From: a virus
Reading direction: 5' to 3' (one strand)
DNA length: 56,613 nucleotides
Virus record (IMG/VR): IMGVR_UViG_3300017769_000011
Coordinates: 1 to 56,613 of that record
Positions 49,865 through 56,561 of this stretch are shown here, in pieces. The number at the start of each line of letters is the position of its first letter. Positions within the stretch are counted from its first letter, which is position 1. The notes beneath the pieces were generated by a model. That model saw only the letters and a list, made by a program, of their open reading frames with translations, was not told where the DNA came from and did not search any database. The translations under genes and the position numbers were made by a program.

Positions 49865-50397
49865 GGTCTAAGATTATAGGTATTGGATTGTCTCGAACAG
49901 GAACACAATCTCTTACTGATGTTTTAGTTGATGCAGGATTGAATATCATACACTATCCAAACGAGCAAGAAATATACTCAATGGGTAATGATGGTTTTAC
50001 TGATGTTCAGGGTGCAGCCCGTTATCGAGAGTTGGACATGAGATTTCCCAACTCAAAGTTCATCTATACCATACGAGATAAAAAGACTTGGTTAGAATCA
50101 TGTCAGGTTTATTTTACAAAGAAGAGTTCTCAGTATTTGTCTGATAGAGCAAGCACATATCGAAAAGCATTGTATGGAACTGTGGTGTGGGACAAAGAAT
50201 ACTTCGACCATGCATATGATGAACACGATAAAGGTATAAAAGAATATTTTGCAAAGAGACCCAAAGACCTACTCACACTTGATTTGTTCAATGGTGACAA
50301 ACCAGATAAACTTTTTGAGTTTCTAGATTTACCGAATCCACCTGATGAGTTCCCACATGCTAATAAACTTGCAGATAAGGATTGGGCAAGAGAATGA
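49861..50397 (+). CDS. Sulfotransferase-family protein
   Basis: 178 aa. KIIGIGLSRTGTQSLTDVLV (5'-phosphosulfate loop, GLSRTGTxSL type) and FPNSKFIYTIRDKKTWLESC (3'-phosphate site, IRDxxxWxxS). A complete small sulfotransferase of the kind seen beside phage and eukaryotic glycan genes. ATG overlaps the C4 stop (ATGA), with GGAG before it. Confidence 0.8.
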   Translation: MRSKIIGIGLSRTGTQSLTDVLVDAGLNIIHYPNEQEIYSMGNDGFTDVQGAARYRELDMRFPNSKFIYTIRDKKTWLESCQVYFTKKSSQYLSDRASTYRKALYGTVVWDKEYFDHAYDEHDKGIKEYFAKRPKDLLTLDLFNGDKPDKLFEFLDLPNPPDEFPHANKLADKDWARE

Positions 50398-51167
50398 TAC
50401 ATTTTGCAATTCGTTCTAAGAGTATGAGAAGTGGAGACCGACCATTTACAACGCCCGGCCTTGGTGATAGAGTTCATAGTGCGTTACTTGCGTATCTCTA
50501 TGGAAAGAAAAACAACGATAAGGTAACAATACACATTACCAGAGATAAGTTTGATAAACCTCATAAGAAACAATCTTGGCCTGAGATACTTAATTTGTTT
50601 GGAGACACACTATCCTTAGAGGTTCATGATTGCGAAAACCTTTATGAACACAAGTGGATTGCATATCTCAACGAGAAGGGATATGATGCGATTACATACT
50701 ATTACAAAGATACGATGGACATGCATCCCAATGACCCACCGATACCTCAACGTTGTGAAATGGTTGACATTAGTGAGTATCTGAACGATTACGAACGATT
50801 GAGTTATTATGGAGATGCAAAACTTCTTCTACCCGAAAAGTTTGTCACTGCTCAATTTGAGGGTGGAAACGATAGAGTTCTCAATCAGGATAAGGTTGTT
50901 CAAATACTCAACGAATATAGAATGCAAGGTCTTGAGGTTATTCATATCGGAAAAAATGCAGAGCATCCAGACCTCAAAGAGATACCATACATTGCGTATG
51001 CGATGTCAAAGGCAAAGTATCATGTAGGTATTGACTCTGGAATGTTACATATTGCTGCACTATATAAACAGAACGAGGATATTCATTTATATCATAATGG
51101 AAGATTTAGAAGTCATCATTTTGTGAGAGGTGTGAGAAACGGAATGAAAGTGAATATGTATGTCTAG
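50394..51167 (+). CDS. Heptosyltransferase-like (GT-B) protein
   Basis: 257 aa. HFAIRSKSMRSGDRPFTTPG then LGDRVHSALLAYLYG at the start, and KAKYHVGIDSGMLHIAALYK (near 207-226), a match to the DSGxxHxAA site of GT9. The basic first part is unusual. ATGA overlap with the sulfotransferase. Layout like 32917-33717. Confidence 0.65.
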   Translation: MIHFAIRSKSMRSGDRPFTTPGLGDRVHSALLAYLYGKKNNDKVTIHITRDKFDKPHKKQSWPEILNLFGDTLSLEVHDCENLYEHKWIAYLNEKGYDAITYYYKDTMDMHPNDPPIPQRCEMVDISEYLNDYERLSYYGDAKLLLPEKFVTAQFEGGNDRVLNQDKVVQILNEYRMQGLEVIHIGKNAEHPDLKEIPYIAYAMSKAKYHVGIDSGMLHIAALYKQNEDIHLYHNGRFRSHHFVRGVRNGMKVNMYV

Positions 51168-51801
51168 AGTAAATGTTTTAGGAAATGGGCCGAGTAGTGG
51201 CACAGTGTTCAAACGAGGGACGCCAGGCAAACTTCTGATTTGTAATATGCCACCTTTTGAAATTCCTAGAAGAGAGGTTCATGCGACTTGTATGGTGGAC
51301 TTCAAGATGATGAAGGCACTTCAAGAAGGTCATATTCAACTTGATATGTATGATTGGGTTCTAGGTAATCGTCCAAAAATTTGGATGGAACAAAGCGGAA
51401 CATTCTATATGAAATACTCACATCTCATCAAGGGGTTTCATTTAGATATTCCACAGTATGCTGTCAACCTTGCAGGTGGTAATGGTGGTCAGGCTGCAAC
51501 AGACTGGAGTTGTGGTCACATGGCAGTTCACTATGCATGTCGAAGAATGAAAGCAGAAGAAGTTCACATCTATGGATTTGATTCTATATTTGATTTAGAC
51601 TTAACAAGTTTCACTGACCTGATTTTAGAATCAGACAGAGGGACACTCAATACTCATCGTTTGGCAAACAACTGGAGACCTCTGTGGCCCGAGTTGTTCA
51701 AAGAGTTTCCAACCACAACTTTTCATTTGTATCACATTCATGATAATATAAAGATACCAACAACTGATAATGTAAAAATACATGTGATTCGAAAAAAGTA
51801 A
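51160..51801 (+). CDS. DUF115/GT42-like putative transferase
   Basis: 213 aa. VNVLGNGPSSGTVFKRGTPG is the NGPS start of the DUF115 / Maf / sialyltransferase-like fold, VHATCMVDFKMM follows, then SCGHMAVHYACRRMKAEEVH and IYGFDSIFD. Such proteins transfer sialic-acid-like sugars or pterin phosphates. Its role in the island would be a nonulosonate or similar transfer. Last gene before the early cluster. Confidence 0.6.
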   Translation: MSRVNVLGNGPSSGTVFKRGTPGKLLICNMPPFEIPRREVHATCMVDFKMMKALQEGHIQLDMYDWVLGNRPKIWMEQSGTFYMKYSHLIKGFHLDIPQYAVNLAGGNGGQAATDWSCGHMAVHYACRRMKAEEVHIYGFDSIFDLDLTSFTDLILESDRGTLNTHRLANNWRPLWPELFKEFPTTTFHLYHIHDNIKIPTTDNVKIHVIRKK

Positions 51802-51830
51802 TTGACTTATAGGTTGATTGATGATATAAT
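51802..51830 (+). promoter_or_regulatory. sigma70-type early promoter
   Basis: TTGACT at 51802-51807, 17 bp, TATAAT at 51825-51830, directly after the island's last stop. Confidence 0.75.
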
Positions 51831-51856
51831 AGATGTATTATTAACAGGAGCATATT

Positions 51857-52018
51857 ATGGATGTAGATTTCAATTACCAAGTTCTTCGCATGAACGAAGG
51901 ATTCACTTTTAGTCAACTCTCTGAGACTGATATTAAATACTATAAAAAGACCATGTGTGAAGAAGGTCAGAAGTTAGCCATCGTTGAGAACATGGAGTTT
52001 GTCTATGTCGAAGAATGA
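51857..52018 (+). CDS. Hypothetical small early protein
   Basis: 53 aa, acidic. VDFNYQVLRMNEGFTFSQLS then ETDIKYYKKTMCEEGQK. ACAGGAG lies 8 bp before the ATG. It is the first gene after the promoter and overlaps the next by 14 bp. Not recognised. Confidence 0.55.
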   Translation: MDVDFNYQVLRMNEGFTFSQLSETDIKYYKKTMCEEGQKLAIVENMEFVYVEE

Positions 52019-52181
52019 CAGACCTCGTTCGGTTCTTGCACCTAACGACATACCATATATTAGAAAGGCTGTAGAGATATATCTTTATAATTACAAGGAT
52101 AGTCTAAGTGAAGAGGATGTAAGAAATCTATCTAATCTAAAACATCGACTTGGAAGGATTGAAAACGATGGCAAAGCGTGA
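52005..52181 (+). CDS. Hypothetical small early protein
   Basis: 58 aa, basic and helical (AVEIYLYNYKDSLSEEDVRN). The start at 52005 falls inside the previous gene's last codons; a frame from 51984 is less likely. No family recognised. Overlaps the next by 14 bp. Confidence 0.5.
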   Translation: MSKNDRPRSVLAPNDIPYIRKAVEIYLYNYKDSLSEEDVRNLSNLKHRLGRIENDGKA

Positions 52182-52389
52182 AGGATACTATGACTCTGTA
52201 TTGAGAACATATAAAGAAGATAGACAGAAGTATGAAGAAAGAAAAAAAGAAATCGATGACAAAAACTTTCAGATTCGAAATCTAAAAAGTCGAGTCACGG
52301 CACTTGAAGATGCTGTAGCGAAACTTGAGGAAAAATCAGAAATGTGGATTGACTCTGACGAGGATATCTCTATGTTTGGTGAAGTGTAA
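52168..52389 (+). CDS. Coiled-coil small protein
   Basis: 73 aa. EDRQKYEERKKEIDDKNFQI then RNLKSRVTALEDAVAKLEEK form a coiled coil with heptads, ending acidic (DSDEDISMFGEV). The ATG at 52168 is preferred over 52150. The stop overlaps the tiny TM gene (TAATG). Confidence 0.6.
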   Translation: MAKREGYYDSVLRTYKEDRQKYEERKKEIDDKNFQIRNLKSRVTALEDAVAKLEEKSEMWIDSDEDISMFGEV

Positions 52390-52466
52390 TGGATATTGGT
52401 TGGCACGTTATTGGTTGGTTTTTTGCCTTTGGATTTGTTGCACTCATAATATTAATGAATAGATAA
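52389..52466 (+). CDS. Tiny single-TM protein
   Basis: 25 aa. HVIGWFFAFGFVALIILMN is a membrane helix. It starts within the previous stop and ends 2 bp before the convergent kinase stop. It is the third such 25-28-residue TM gene in this window. Confidence 0.45.
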   Translation: MDIGWHVIGWFFAFGFVALIILMNR

Positions 52467-52467
52467 C

Positions 52468-53148
52468 TTAACTTCTTTTCTTCTTCTCACGTTCCTGTTT
52501 AATCCACTTCTTTGCAAGTGCATTGTCAGGTTCTCTATCAATAAACTTTTTAGCATCACGATATGCACGAACAGTTTCTTTTTCGGTATTTTTTATATCC
52601 GTGTTGTCAACTATAGTAAACTTCTTCTTACCAAATATCTGTTGTAGAGTTCCAATATTCTTTTGAACAGTTGTCCAGTATTTTGTAACCTCTTTGTCAC
52701 CCAGAGTTCTATCTCTACCTTTATCTCTATCAATCGCAACTTCGAGAGTGGTATTCACAAGAATCATCATGGTATCATATCCGAGGTCTTGTAATGCTTT
52801 TGCTTGTTTCTTAATCTTGTTGGGGTCTTTACCAGTTCCATCGATAACCAAACCTAAACGACCTGAGATATACATCTCTTGTTTCTTTGCTGTTAATCTT
52901 TTGGAGCGGTCACGAATTGTTTGACCTTCGTCAGAGAAGATTTCATCCGATGTCATCTTCTTGCCAGCCTTTTTCATTGCGGTTTCAAATGCATCGTCAG
53001 AGTTTACGACTTTCATACCCAACGCAGGAAGACCAGTCTTACCTACAATGAATGACTTTCCAGAGCCAGGCCCGCCTGCAAGGAATATCGCCTTGAAGAT
53101 TGCAGGGTCGTCCACACCCTCTTGAATGAAATTTCTAAACTTTAACAT
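52468..53148 (-). CDS. P-loop kinase (zeta-toxin/polynucleotide-kinase-like) with capsid-targeting-like start
   Basis: 226 aa. IFLAGGPGSGKSFIVGKTG (near 20-38) is Walker A; KVVNSDDAFETA and LGLVIDGTGKDPNKIKKQAK give the acceptor-side Asp motifs; DRDKGRDRTLG is the lid with Arg residues. The protein fits P-loop kinases related to zeta toxins and polynucleotide kinases. The start MLKFRNFIQEGVDD resembles the T4 capsid-targeting peptide with IQE as cleavage site. It shares one base with the gene before it on this strand. Confidence 0.7.
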   Translation of the reverse strand: MLKFRNFIQEGVDDPAIFKAIFLAGGPGSGKSFIVGKTGLPALGMKVVNSDDAFETAMKKAGKKMTSDEIFSDEGQTIRDRSKRLTAKKQEMYISGRLGLVIDGTGKDPNKIKKQAKALQDLGYDTMMILVNTTLEVAIDRDKGRDRTLGDKEVTKYWTTVQKNIGTLQQIFGKKKFTIVDNTDIKNTEKETVRAYRDAKKFIDREPDNALAKKWIKQEREKKKRS

Positions 53149-53942
53149 TAATATACTCTCATTAGATTATTGTGTAGTTTATCAAATCTTTGATACACAT
53201 TAGACTTTCGAGCCATGTCTTCGGTTTCGACCACAGTTTTTAAATTAGATAACAACTTATATTTATCATTTATCTCATCTCCAACAATTCTTTCGTTGTC
53301 ATCAAGATAAAAATCTATCAGATGAAAATCTCCATTAGTAAATTGAACAAAGTCATTCTTTAGGTCATTGATATTGAAAACACCATTTGAATAGTTATGT
53401 ATACCTGTAAGTTGAATTAAGTCGTAGTTAGGATTATCGATTGTAAAAGTTACATCCTCATCCCCTAATCTATACTGACGACTCATCTCAATCGTGGGTA
53501 TATTATAGTGGTCTATAATTCTTTGAGCAACAACATCTCTATAATTTGTTGGAACACAGACTGTAAAGTTAACATGATAGTTTATAACTTTTGCAAGAAC
53601 GGCTGGCAGGATTCCGACAAGAGTTGCATCTCCATGATAGAAGTTTTGTCCATCAACATTGTAGGTTCTGTAAAAAGACTCTGAGGTGAACTCTGGAATT
53701 ACAAGAACATTTGTTCTCTGTAAAAACGCAGGAATAGATATGAGAGAGGCGGCCGCTATGAGACCATTTAGAAAAAAAGTGGACTTATCAGGGTGAGAGA
53801 AGTTATCATCTATGATATTTGTATCGTCAAATAGATAATATAAATCCTCTGATAAATCTACAAAAAAATCATTTGGTATCAATTGAGATTTGAACTCATT
53901 TTGACTCAGAATGACTGTTGGAACTTTTCTATTTCGAGACAT
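53148..53942 (-). CDS. Conserved hypothetical protein, possibly virion
   Basis: 264 aa, likely alpha/beta. FFLNGLIAAASLISIPAFLQ, then FYHGDATLVGILPAVLAKVI, and KVINYHVNFTVCVPTNYRDV. Shares ends with its neighbours (base overlaps), so it is co-translated with 53942-54712. I do not recognise a family; a baseplate- or head-associated protein is possible. Confidence 0.5.
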   Translation of the reverse strand: MSRNRKVPTVILSQNEFKSQLIPNDFFVDLSEDLYYLFDDTNIIDDNFSHPDKSTFFLNGLIAAASLISIPAFLQRTNVLVIPEFTSESFYRTYNVDGQNFYHGDATLVGILPAVLAKVINYHVNFTVCVPTNYRDVVAQRIIDHYNIPTIEMSRQYRLGDEDVTFTIDNPNYDLIQLTGIHNYSNGVFNINDLKNDFVQFTNGDFHLIDFYLDDNERIVGDEINDKYKLLSNLKTVVETEDMARKSNVYQRFDKLHNNLMRVY

Positions 53943-54712
53943 TAGTAAACCTTATAAATCTCGTTTGAACGAACTTGTTCAATTGTTTTTCTAAAATTAT
54001 GATATGGTTTTGTTCTATCAGCCGAGAGAGTCCAATTTAAATCCAACATAATCGAGGACATTCTATTGAAACTGGATTTTGATGATTTACTACGACCTGT
54101 GATTATACGACTGTTTCCTCGATACACGTCAATCAAATCAAATGTATCTGTGCAATATTTAGAAAACTTTTCTTTTACTGCATTGATAGAGTGTTTACCC
54201 TTTGCTTCAGAGCCAAGAATAACCACAGCATCAAACTTAATGTCTGTGTTCAGTTTGAATGGTTGGTCAAGTCGAAATACACTCTCTGAACGAATACCTT
54301 GAATACCATATGCATCATATAGTTTTTGATATACACTATTAGAATTTTTAACCTGAGTGACATATATGTTACCATCTGATTCATTTAACTTATGAATGAT
54401 TGGAAACATATGGTCACCAGAACTTATTGTTGGACTTTCATCTGTGATAAGTCTAGGGTATAATGAGTCCTCAAATGATGTCACAACAAGAATATTCTGA
54501 TATCCATTGACTGATACTACTCCATCAATAATCGAACCATCACTCATGAGAGATGCAATACCATTGAAACCATAATCTCTTTTGGTAATCTCTTTGAGAT
54601 TTTCTCTCATTTTAATAAAAATATCTATCTTAGAAGCAACTGAATAGAAAGACCCAAAGGTAGTTTTAGTGTTTGAGTCATACCCTCGTGGCTGTTGTTT
54701 GACTAGAAACAT
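53942..54712 (-). CDS. Conserved hypothetical protein
   Basis: 256 aa. YDSNTKTTFGSFYSVASKID near the start, VAVNGY-like segments (GVVSVNGYQNILVVTSFEDS) and a basic middle (GNSRIITGRSKSSKSSFNRM) and C-terminus. No catalytic motif. It follows the small late protein at 54717 by 4 bp, in the late minus-strand operon. Confidence 0.5.
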   Translation of the reverse strand: MFLVKQQPRGYDSNTKTTFGSFYSVASKIDIFIKMRENLKEITKRDYGFNGIASLMSDGSIIDGVVSVNGYQNILVVTSFEDSLYPRLITDESPTISSGDHMFPIIHKLNESDGNIYVTQVKNSNSVYQKLYDAYGIQGIRSESVFRLDQPFKLNTDIKFDAVVILGSEAKGKHSINAVKEKFSKYCTDTFDLIDVYRGNSRIITGRSKSSKSSFNRMSSIMLDLNWTLSADRTKPYHNFRKTIEQVRSNEIYKVY

Positions 54713-54716
54713 TTAA

Positions 54717-54980
54717 TTATCCTAAGTAAATTGATTGAATGTGGTCTTCGAACTTTTCAATCTTTTCTGTTCGATTAGGCCACTTTATATATTCTTTTTC
54801 TGGATTTGCTTTCAGATTATTCAATAGTGGTTGAATCGCATTATATAGTTTATCGAGTTTATCTTGAGTTTCTTCAACTGTGGAAGATGCACTTGTTGCA
54901 CTCGCAACCGCCGTTTGAACAGCATCAAGTTCGTTCTCATCAACTAAAGTAAACCCAAAATCAAATAAATCGTCTGCCAT
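54717..54980 (-). CDS. Conserved T4-like small protein (MADDLFDFGF)
   Basis: 87 aa. ADDLFDFGFTLVDENELDAV then TQDKLDKLYNAIQPLLNNLK and EYIKWPNRTEKIEKFEDHIQ. This sequence pattern is conserved in marine T4-like phages near head genes; its role is not clear to me. The ATG at 54980 has GGAGAT before it; the longer frame (54992) is not needed. Late promoter 20 bp upstream. Confidence 0.7.
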   Translation of the reverse strand: MADDLFDFGFTLVDENELDAVQTAVASATSASSTVEETQDKLDKLYNAIQPLLNNLKANPEKEYIKWPNRTEKIEKFEDHIQSIYLG

Positions 54981-54999
54981 ATTAATCTCCATTTTATTC

Positions 55000-55007
55000 T
55001 ATTTATA
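55000..55007 (-). promoter_or_regulatory. T4-type late promoter, minus strand
   Basis: TATTTATA on the plus strand = TATAAATA on the minus strand, 20 bp before the start at 54980. It lies back-to-back with the early promoter at 55021. Confidence 0.7.
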
Positions 55008-55020
55008 TGAAAAAAAACCC

Positions 55021-55049
55021 TTGACAAACTGTGTTAGATTTGGTAATGT
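55021..55049 (+). promoter_or_regulatory. sigma70-type early promoter
   Basis: TTGACA at 55021-55026, 17 bp, TAATGT at 55044-55049. The sequence repeats that at 27205-27233 almost base for base. Confidence 0.75.
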
Positions 55050-55078
55050 AAAGTATAGTCAAGAGAAAGGAACTTACT

Positions 55079-55240
55079 ATGGACGAATTTGATTTTGATT
55101 ACGGAGAGTGTGATTTCTGTGGTGAAGAGAATGACATCAGTGGTCACTGTATCGATAGTTTTTGTGAGTATTATGCAGGAACTCCTGAACATGATGCTTT
55201 GATTGAAGAATTTGGAGAGGATGCGGTCACTGGCCGGTAA
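55079..55240 (+). CDS. Small acidic Cys/His-rich protein
   Basis: 53 aa. DYGECDFCGEENDISGHCID followed by SFCEYYAG: cysteines and a His arranged as CxxC...HC...C, a possible single zinc site. Acidic overall. AAAGGAA before the ATG. First early gene after the promoter. Not recognised further. Confidence 0.55.
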   Translation: MDEFDFDYGECDFCGEENDISGHCIDSFCEYYAGTPEHDALIEEFGEDAVTGR

Positions 55241-55490
55241 TGATATAATGTTTAAGATTTCTGATTACTATAAAATGGATATGTCTTGGGATGATGCGGT
55301 TGCGCTCATTACGGGTTGTGGTTGTGGCGACCTTCTTAAAGGTCTGGAAAACATGAACATAATTTGGGAAGATGTCTTGGATGATTATATGACTGAAGAC
55401 GATTTCTATGACCAATACATTTATGAAGTAAACGCTTTCAATATTGTGTATGAAGGTATGAGTAAGTTATTTATTAAGGAAGCCGCTTAA
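55221..55490 (+). CDS. Hypothetical early protein
   Basis: 89 aa, acidic. SWDDAVALITGCGCGDLLKG with a CGCG pair, then DVLDDYMTEDDFYDQYIYEV. The start is uncertain: ATG at 55221 is preferred; 55248 has no ribosome site and 55203 is TTG. Overlaps the previous gene by 20 bp. The stop overlaps the next ATG (TAATG). Confidence 0.5.
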   Translation: MRSLAGNDIMFKISDYYKMDMSWDDAVALITGCGCGDLLKGLENMNIIWEDVLDDYMTEDDFYDQYIYEVNAFNIVYEGMSKLFIKEAA

Positions 55491-55687
55491 TGTGTGGTTG
55501 GATTGATGATGCAGTAATGGAGAGTAAAATGCATAACGAAACTATGGCAGAATTTTTGGGTAAGACTAAAGGTGGCCTGTATGAGGTCAAGGTTTATCCA
55601 TCTGGACAAGAACCTTATATCGAAGGGTTCATACAATTGCGTGACGCAGAGATGTTTCTCTATCAATTTCGGGAGTTGAAAATATGA
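55490..55687 (+). CDS. Hypothetical small early protein
   Basis: 65 aa. CGWIDDAVMESKMHNETMAE then GLYEVKVYPSGQEPYIEGFI. A beta-rich second half. Overlaps on both sides. Not recognised. Confidence 0.5.
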   Translation: MCGWIDDAVMESKMHNETMAEFLGKTKGGLYEVKVYPSGQEPYIEGFIQLRDAEMFLYQFRELKI

Positions 55688-55845
55688 GTAGAGAATCTAA
55701 ATTTAATGACTTTTGTCTTGAAATGTATTATAGAAACTGTCAAGAGCGTGAGGCATTTAAAGATGCGTCTATTTCGTTTCAAGATTATTTTCGAGTAAAT
55801 CAGCAGTTTTTGCTTGACAAATTCGAAGAATTATGTAATAATTAG
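55684..55845 (+). CDS. Hypothetical small early protein
   Basis: 53 aa. RESKFNDFCLEMYYRNCQER then a helical C-terminus QQFLLDKFEELCNN. ATGA overlap with the gene before. A further early promoter lies across its last codons. Not recognised. Confidence 0.5.
   Translation: MSRESKFNDFCLEMYYRNCQEREAFKDASISFQDYFRVNQQFLLDKFEELCNN
55814..55842 (+). promoter_or_regulatory. sigma70-type early promoter
   Basis: TTGACA at 55814-55819, 17 bp, AATAAT at 55837-55842; it drives the gene at 55869 from inside the previous reading frame. Confidence 0.6.
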
Positions 55846-55868
55846 TATAGTTGATAAGGAGATTTGTT

Positions 55869-56090
55869 ATGACTTTTATGTATGTTTCTGATTTAGAAGT
55901 TCGTTATGCTGATGGTTCTATTGGAGCCAAACGTTTCGAAGGTTTGACTATGGATGCCGCCCAAAAACAGGCAGAAGACAAACTTGCTGAAGTTATTGAT
56001 ACTTCTAAATTAGTAAAAGAAATGGATGGTGACACAACTTTTGTAGTTGTTGGTCACAAGATTAAAACTTTTAAAGAAGAGTATGCATAA
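55869..56090 (+). CDS. Hypothetical small early protein
   Basis: 73 aa. YVSDLEVRYADGSIGAKRFE then DAAQKQAEDKLAEVIDTSKL. AAGGAGA lies 8 bp upstream of the ATG at 55869. The stop overlaps the next start (TAATG). Not recognised. Confidence 0.55.
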   Translation: MTFMYVSDLEVRYADGSIGAKRFEGLTMDAAQKQAEDKLAEVIDTSKLVKEMDGDTTFVVVGHKIKTFKEEYA

Positions 56091-56344
56091 TGTCAAAGAC
56101 ATTACTTACATTCGCAACACAAGAACGCATTGACGTTCTCAAAGAGAAGTTTGATGTTCTCACCGATGGTATGTCCAACTGGAAAGACCCGATTGATACA
56201 GTCATTCTTGTAAACGAACTGAATGATATGCGTGATGCATGTGCGTGGTTCACTGGTTCTGAACTTTATATCGTGTCACAACTTGAGAACAAACCAATGT
56301 TTCGTGTCAAGGCTGAGGGTTACTACAATGCAGTTGGAGCGTGA
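56090..56344 (+). CDS. Hypothetical early protein
   Basis: 84 aa. TFATQERIDVLKEKFDVLTD then ELNDMRDACAWFTGSELYIV. Helical first half, beta second. Overlaps its neighbours by 1-17 bp. Not recognised. Confidence 0.5.
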   Translation: MSKTLLTFATQERIDVLKEKFDVLTDGMSNWKDPIDTVILVNELNDMRDACAWFTGSELYIVSQLENKPMFRVKAEGYYNAVGA

Positions 56345-56561
56345 TAATAATTACAAAACCGTCTTTAAGTTTCGAAACGGATATAGTGCGTCTGTAGTTT
56401 GTAATCTCACAACTTATGGATTCGATAGGGGACTTTTCGAAGTTGCTGTGCTTGACAAAGATGGTAAACTGTGTTATGATACACCTATCACTGATGATGT
56501 TGTGGGATATCTTACTTTTCAAGGTGTCGCTGACATTCTCACACAAATTGAGAGTTTATAA
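56328..56561 (+). CDS. Hypothetical early protein
   Basis: 77 aa. FKFRNGYSASVVCNLTTYGF then DRGLFEVAVLDKDGKLCYDT, likely all-beta. The ATG at 56328 is chosen; a longer frame would overlap the gene before almost completely. A consensus promoter lies inside it. The stop overlaps the next ATG. Confidence 0.55.
   Translation: MQLERDNNYKTVFKFRNGYSASVVCNLTTYGFDRGLFEVAVLDKDGKLCYDTPITDDVVGYLTFQGVADILTQIESL
56452..56480 (+). promoter_or_regulatory. sigma70-type early promoter inside a gene
   Basis: TTGACA at 56452-56457, 17 bp, TATGAT at 56475-56480. It would start transcription of the gene at 56561. Confidence 0.6.
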
